Positions 62,024 to 64,000 of a stretch of DNA of 64,000 bases are shown here, one piece after another. The notes under the pieces are model-generated. The model searched no databases, had not been told where the DNA came from, and saw only the letters and a program-made list of their open reading frames with translations. Position 1 is the first letter of the stretch, and each line of letters opens with the position of its first letter. The DNA is taken from positions 372,001 through 436,000 of the forward strand of contig CAWGIM010000021.1 in the NCBI GenBank assembly GCA_963822615.1. The letters run 5' to 3'. Source of the DNA: Trebonia sp963822615 (GTDB lineage: Bacteria > Actinomycetota > Actinomycetes > Streptosporangiales > Streptosporangiaceae). The position numbers and the translations under genes are program-made.

Positions 62024-62038
62024 TCGGCCCGGGGCAAC

Positions 62039-62044
62039 TAGACT
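62039..62044 (+). promoter_or_regulatory. TAGACT -10 box of TetR gene
   Basis: Ends 7 bases upstream of GTG 62052, fitting a leaderless transcript; it is downstream of the operator sites. Confidence 0.4.
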
Positions 62045-62051
62045 GCCGACT

Positions 62052-62597
62052 GTGAGCCCGTCCGACACCAAGTCGCGGATCCTGGAGATCGCCACCGCGC
62101 AGTTCGCCCGCAAGGGCTACACCGGCACCACCATCGCCGACATCGCCCGGGAGCTCGGCACCACCACGGCCGCGCTCTACTACCACTTCCCGTCCAAGCA
62201 GGCGATCCTGAACGCGCTGATGGCCGGCCCGCTGGCCGCCTACACCCGGCTGCTTGACGAGCTCGACGCCAGCGAGACCAAGCCGGGCGAACTGCTCGGC
62301 GCGCTCATCGACATCACCGCCGACGCGCGCGACCTGGCCACCATCCTCGACCGCGACCCGTCAGCGCTGCCGCTGATCGCCTGCCAGCTGCCGCGCTCCT
62401 CCGATGCGATGAACGCACAGATGGTCGCCGCCCTCGCCGGTCCCGAGCCCGGTCACGCGGCCCTGATCCGGGCCAGTGCGGCCCTCGCGGTCGTCAAGGC
62501 CGCCACCCTGGCCGCCCTCGACCTCAACCCCGGCCCGCTGGCCCCGGCCGACCGCGAGGAGATCCTCGCCGCCGCCCTCCGCGTGCTCGCGGCCTAG
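62052..62597 (+). CDS. TetR-family transcriptional repressor
   Basis: A 181-aa regulator with an N-terminal HTH (SRILEIATAQFARKGYTGTTIADIARELGTTTAALYYHFPSK, about 7-49) and a helical ligand-binding domain. It is divergent from the MFS efflux gene and very probably represses it and itself through the palindromes at 61937-62023. GTG 62052 matches the canonical start of the HTH domain. A 17-base gap leads to glpK, which has its own TACCCT box. Confidence 0.9.
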   Translation: MSPSDTKSRILEIATAQFARKGYTGTTIADIARELGTTTAALYYHFPSKQAILNALMAGPLAAYTRLLDELDASETKPGELLGALIDITADARDLATILDRDPSALPLIACQLPRSSDAMNAQMVAALAGPEPGHAALIRASAALAVVKAATLAALDLNPGPLAPADREEILAAALRVLAA

Positions 62598-62602
62598 CCC
62601 CG

Positions 62603-62608
62603 TACCCT
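62603..62608 (+). promoter_or_regulatory. TACCCT -10-like box of glpK
   Basis: Lies 6 bases before the glpK ATG, within the gap after the TetR stop. Confidence 0.35.
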
Positions 62609-62614
62609 CGACCC

Positions 62615-64000
62615 ATGGCCGACTTCGTCGGTGCCGTCGACCAGGGCACCACCAGCACCCGGTTCATGATCTTCGATCATGACGGCCGCGAGATCGCCCG
62701 CCACCAGCTCGAGCACCAGCAGATCCTGCCGCGGGCGGGCTGGGTGGAGCACGACCCGGTGGAGATCTGGGAGCGGACCAGGACGGTGATCGCGTCCGCG
62801 CTGCACACGGCCGGCCTGTCAGCGCGCGACCTGGCCGCGGTCGGCCTCGCCAACCAGCGCGAGACCACGGTGGTGTGGCACCGCCGCACCGGCCAGCCCT
62901 ACGGCAACGCGATCGTCTGGCAGGACACCAGGACCGACGCGATCGCGGCGGCCCTCGACCGCAGCGGCGCGGGCGAGGTGATCAGGCGCAAGGCGGGGCT
63001 GCCGCCCGCCACCTACTTCGCCGGCGGCAAGCTGCGCTGGCTGCTCGACCACGACCAGCGGCTGCGGGCCGACGCCGAGCGGGGCGACGCGCTGTTCGGC
63101 ACCGTCGACAGCTGGCTGCTGTGGAACCTGACCGGCGGGATCCATAACACCGACGTCACCAACGCCAGCCGCACCATGCTGATGGACCTGGGCACGCTCG
63201 ACTGGGACGACGAGCTGTGCGAGATCTTCGGGGTGCCGCGGGCGATGCTGCCCGCCATCAAGCCGTCGGTCCACCCGTTCGGCGTCGCCGCCGCCCCCGG
63301 CCCGCTCGGCGGGGTGCCGGTCGGCGGGGTGCTCGGCGACCAGCAGGCGGCCACCATGGGCCAGGTCTGCTTTGCCCCCGGCGAGGCCAAGAACACCTAC
63401 GGCACCGGCAACTTCCTGGTCCTCAACACCGGGGCTGAGCGCTACGCGTCCAAGTCCGGCCTGCTCACCACCGTCGCTTACCAGCTCGCCGACGCGGACC
63501 CGGCCTATGCCCTTGAGGGCTCGGTGGCGGTGACCGGCGCCGCCGTGCAGTGGCTGCGCGACCAGCTCGGCATCATCAGCGGCGCCGCGCAGAGCGAGAC
63601 CCTGGCCCGCGAGGTGGACGACACCGCCGGGCTCTACTTCGTCCCCGCCTTCTCCGGCCTGTTCGCGCCCTACTGGCGGGCCGACGCGCGCGGCGCGATC
63701 GTCGGCCTGTCCCGCTTTCACACCAACGCCCACCTGGCCCGGGCCACCCTGGAGGCGATCTGCTACCAGACCAGGGACGTGGTGGACGCGATGGCGGCCG
63801 ACTCCGGTGTCACCCTGGACGTGCTCAAGGTGGACGGCGGGGTGACCGCCAACGACCTGTGCATGCAGCTCCAGGCGGACATCCTCGGCGTCCCGGTCAG
63901 CCGCCCGGTGGTGGCGGAGACCACCGCGCTCGGCGCCGCTTACGCGGCTGGCCTGTCCGTCGGCTTCTGGTCCGGCCCGGACGAGCTGCGGGCCAACTGG
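62615..64000 (+). CDS. glpK: glycerol kinase (3' end outside window)
   Basis: Phosphorylates glycerol to glycerol-3-phosphate with ATP. The first 462 of about 500 residues are present: VGAVDQGTTSTRFMIFD (5-21), NQRETTVVWHRRTGQPYGNAIVWQDTRT, GTVDSWLLWNLTGG, and VDGGVTANDLCMQLQADILGVPVSRP near the end, the FGGY-family hallmarks. Together with glpD it supports glycerol catabolism. ATG 62615 is close behind the TetR gene, but the regulator probably controls the efflux pump instead. Confidence 0.96.
   Translation, partial: MADFVGAVDQGTTSTRFMIFDHDGREIARHQLEHQQILPRAGWVEHDPVEIWERTRTVIASALHTAGLSARDLAAVGLANQRETTVVWHRRTGQPYGNAIVWQDTRTDAIAAALDRSGAGEVIRRKAGLPPATYFAGGKLRWLLDHDQRLRADAERGDALFGTVDSWLLWNLTGGIHNTDVTNASRTMLMDLGTLDWDDELCEIFGVPRAMLPAIKPSVHPFGVAAAPGPLGGVPVGGVLGDQQAATMGQVCFAPGEAKNTYGTGNFLVLNTGAERYASKSGLLTTVAYQLADADPAYALEGSVAVTGAAVQWLRDQLGIISGAAQSETLAREVDDTAGLYFVPAFSGLFAPYWRADARGAIVGLSRFHTNAHLARATLEAICYQTRDVVDAMAADSGVTLDVLKVDGGVTANDLCMQLQADILGVPVSRPVVAETTALGAAYAAGLSVGFWSGPDELRANW

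Overview
This window looks like chromosome from a high-GC Actinomycetota bacterium. The evidence is very high GC, frequent GTG and TTG starts, an F420-dependent reductase, a SARP-type regulator, an XRE/DUF5753 and DUF397 gene set, a PF04672 methyltransferase and a VKOR plus DUF929 pair. It fits a filamentous actinomycete such as Streptosporangiales, Catenulisporales or Streptomycetales; I cannot place it further. No rRNA, tRNA, CRISPR array, insertion sequence or prophage was seen.

Layout. 1-5089 (minus): a catabolic and uptake operon running from an isochorismatase-fold hydrolase through a cupin, a methylenetetrahydrofolate reductase (MTHFR)-like protein and a CodA-like amidohydrolase to an ABC ATPase and permease. 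5269-8296: MurL and MurD2, the alternative two-step route that puts D-glutamate into peptidoglycan; murD2 carries an apparent frameshift. 8297-21804: housekeeping and regulatory genes (pentapeptide protein, F420 reductase, carboxylesterase, DinG-type helicase, gamma-carbonic-anhydrase-like protein, methyltransferases, LuxR-type ATPase regulator, DMT transporter) and a disulfide-bond module. 22217-26475: SARP/NB-ARC/TPR regulator and serA. 26486-30123: a large secreted peptidase split by a frameshift. 30180-34412: PuuD-like hydrolase, 1.2 kb of repeat-rich gene-free DNA, and a FUSC-family membrane protein.

34489-39950 joins a two-component system to a divergent membrane electron-transfer cluster: a Ser/Gly-rich anchored protein, a ferric-reductase-like membrane protein, a NuoF-like flavoprotein and a ferredoxin. 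40000-48708 holds a GH15 hydrolase, a lower-GC XRE/DUF397 island, a ClpN-domain protein, a MerR-like regulator, upp, an unrecognised protein and a methyltransferase. 48748-56375 (minus) is a tight operon of an NB-ARC/TPR gene (two apparent frameshifts), a GMC oxidoreductase, a nucleotidyltransferase-like protein, a metallophosphoesterase and an APC permease. 56646-64000 ends with a Pth2-like protein, a membrane protein, a VOC protein and glycerol genes (glpD, glpK at the edge) around a TetR/MFS efflux pair with a palindromic operator array.

Three patterns cut across the window. Two intergenic hairpins (8390-8439 and 31784-31859) share their ends but have different, internally complementary cores, so they look like a small structured repeat family. 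Many start codons have a TANNNT hexamer ending 6-8 bases upstream, as expected for leaderless mRNAs. Several proteins contain in-frame short tandem repeats. Four apparent single-base frame breaks in GC-rich runs may be sequence errors and should be checked before calling pseudogenes.
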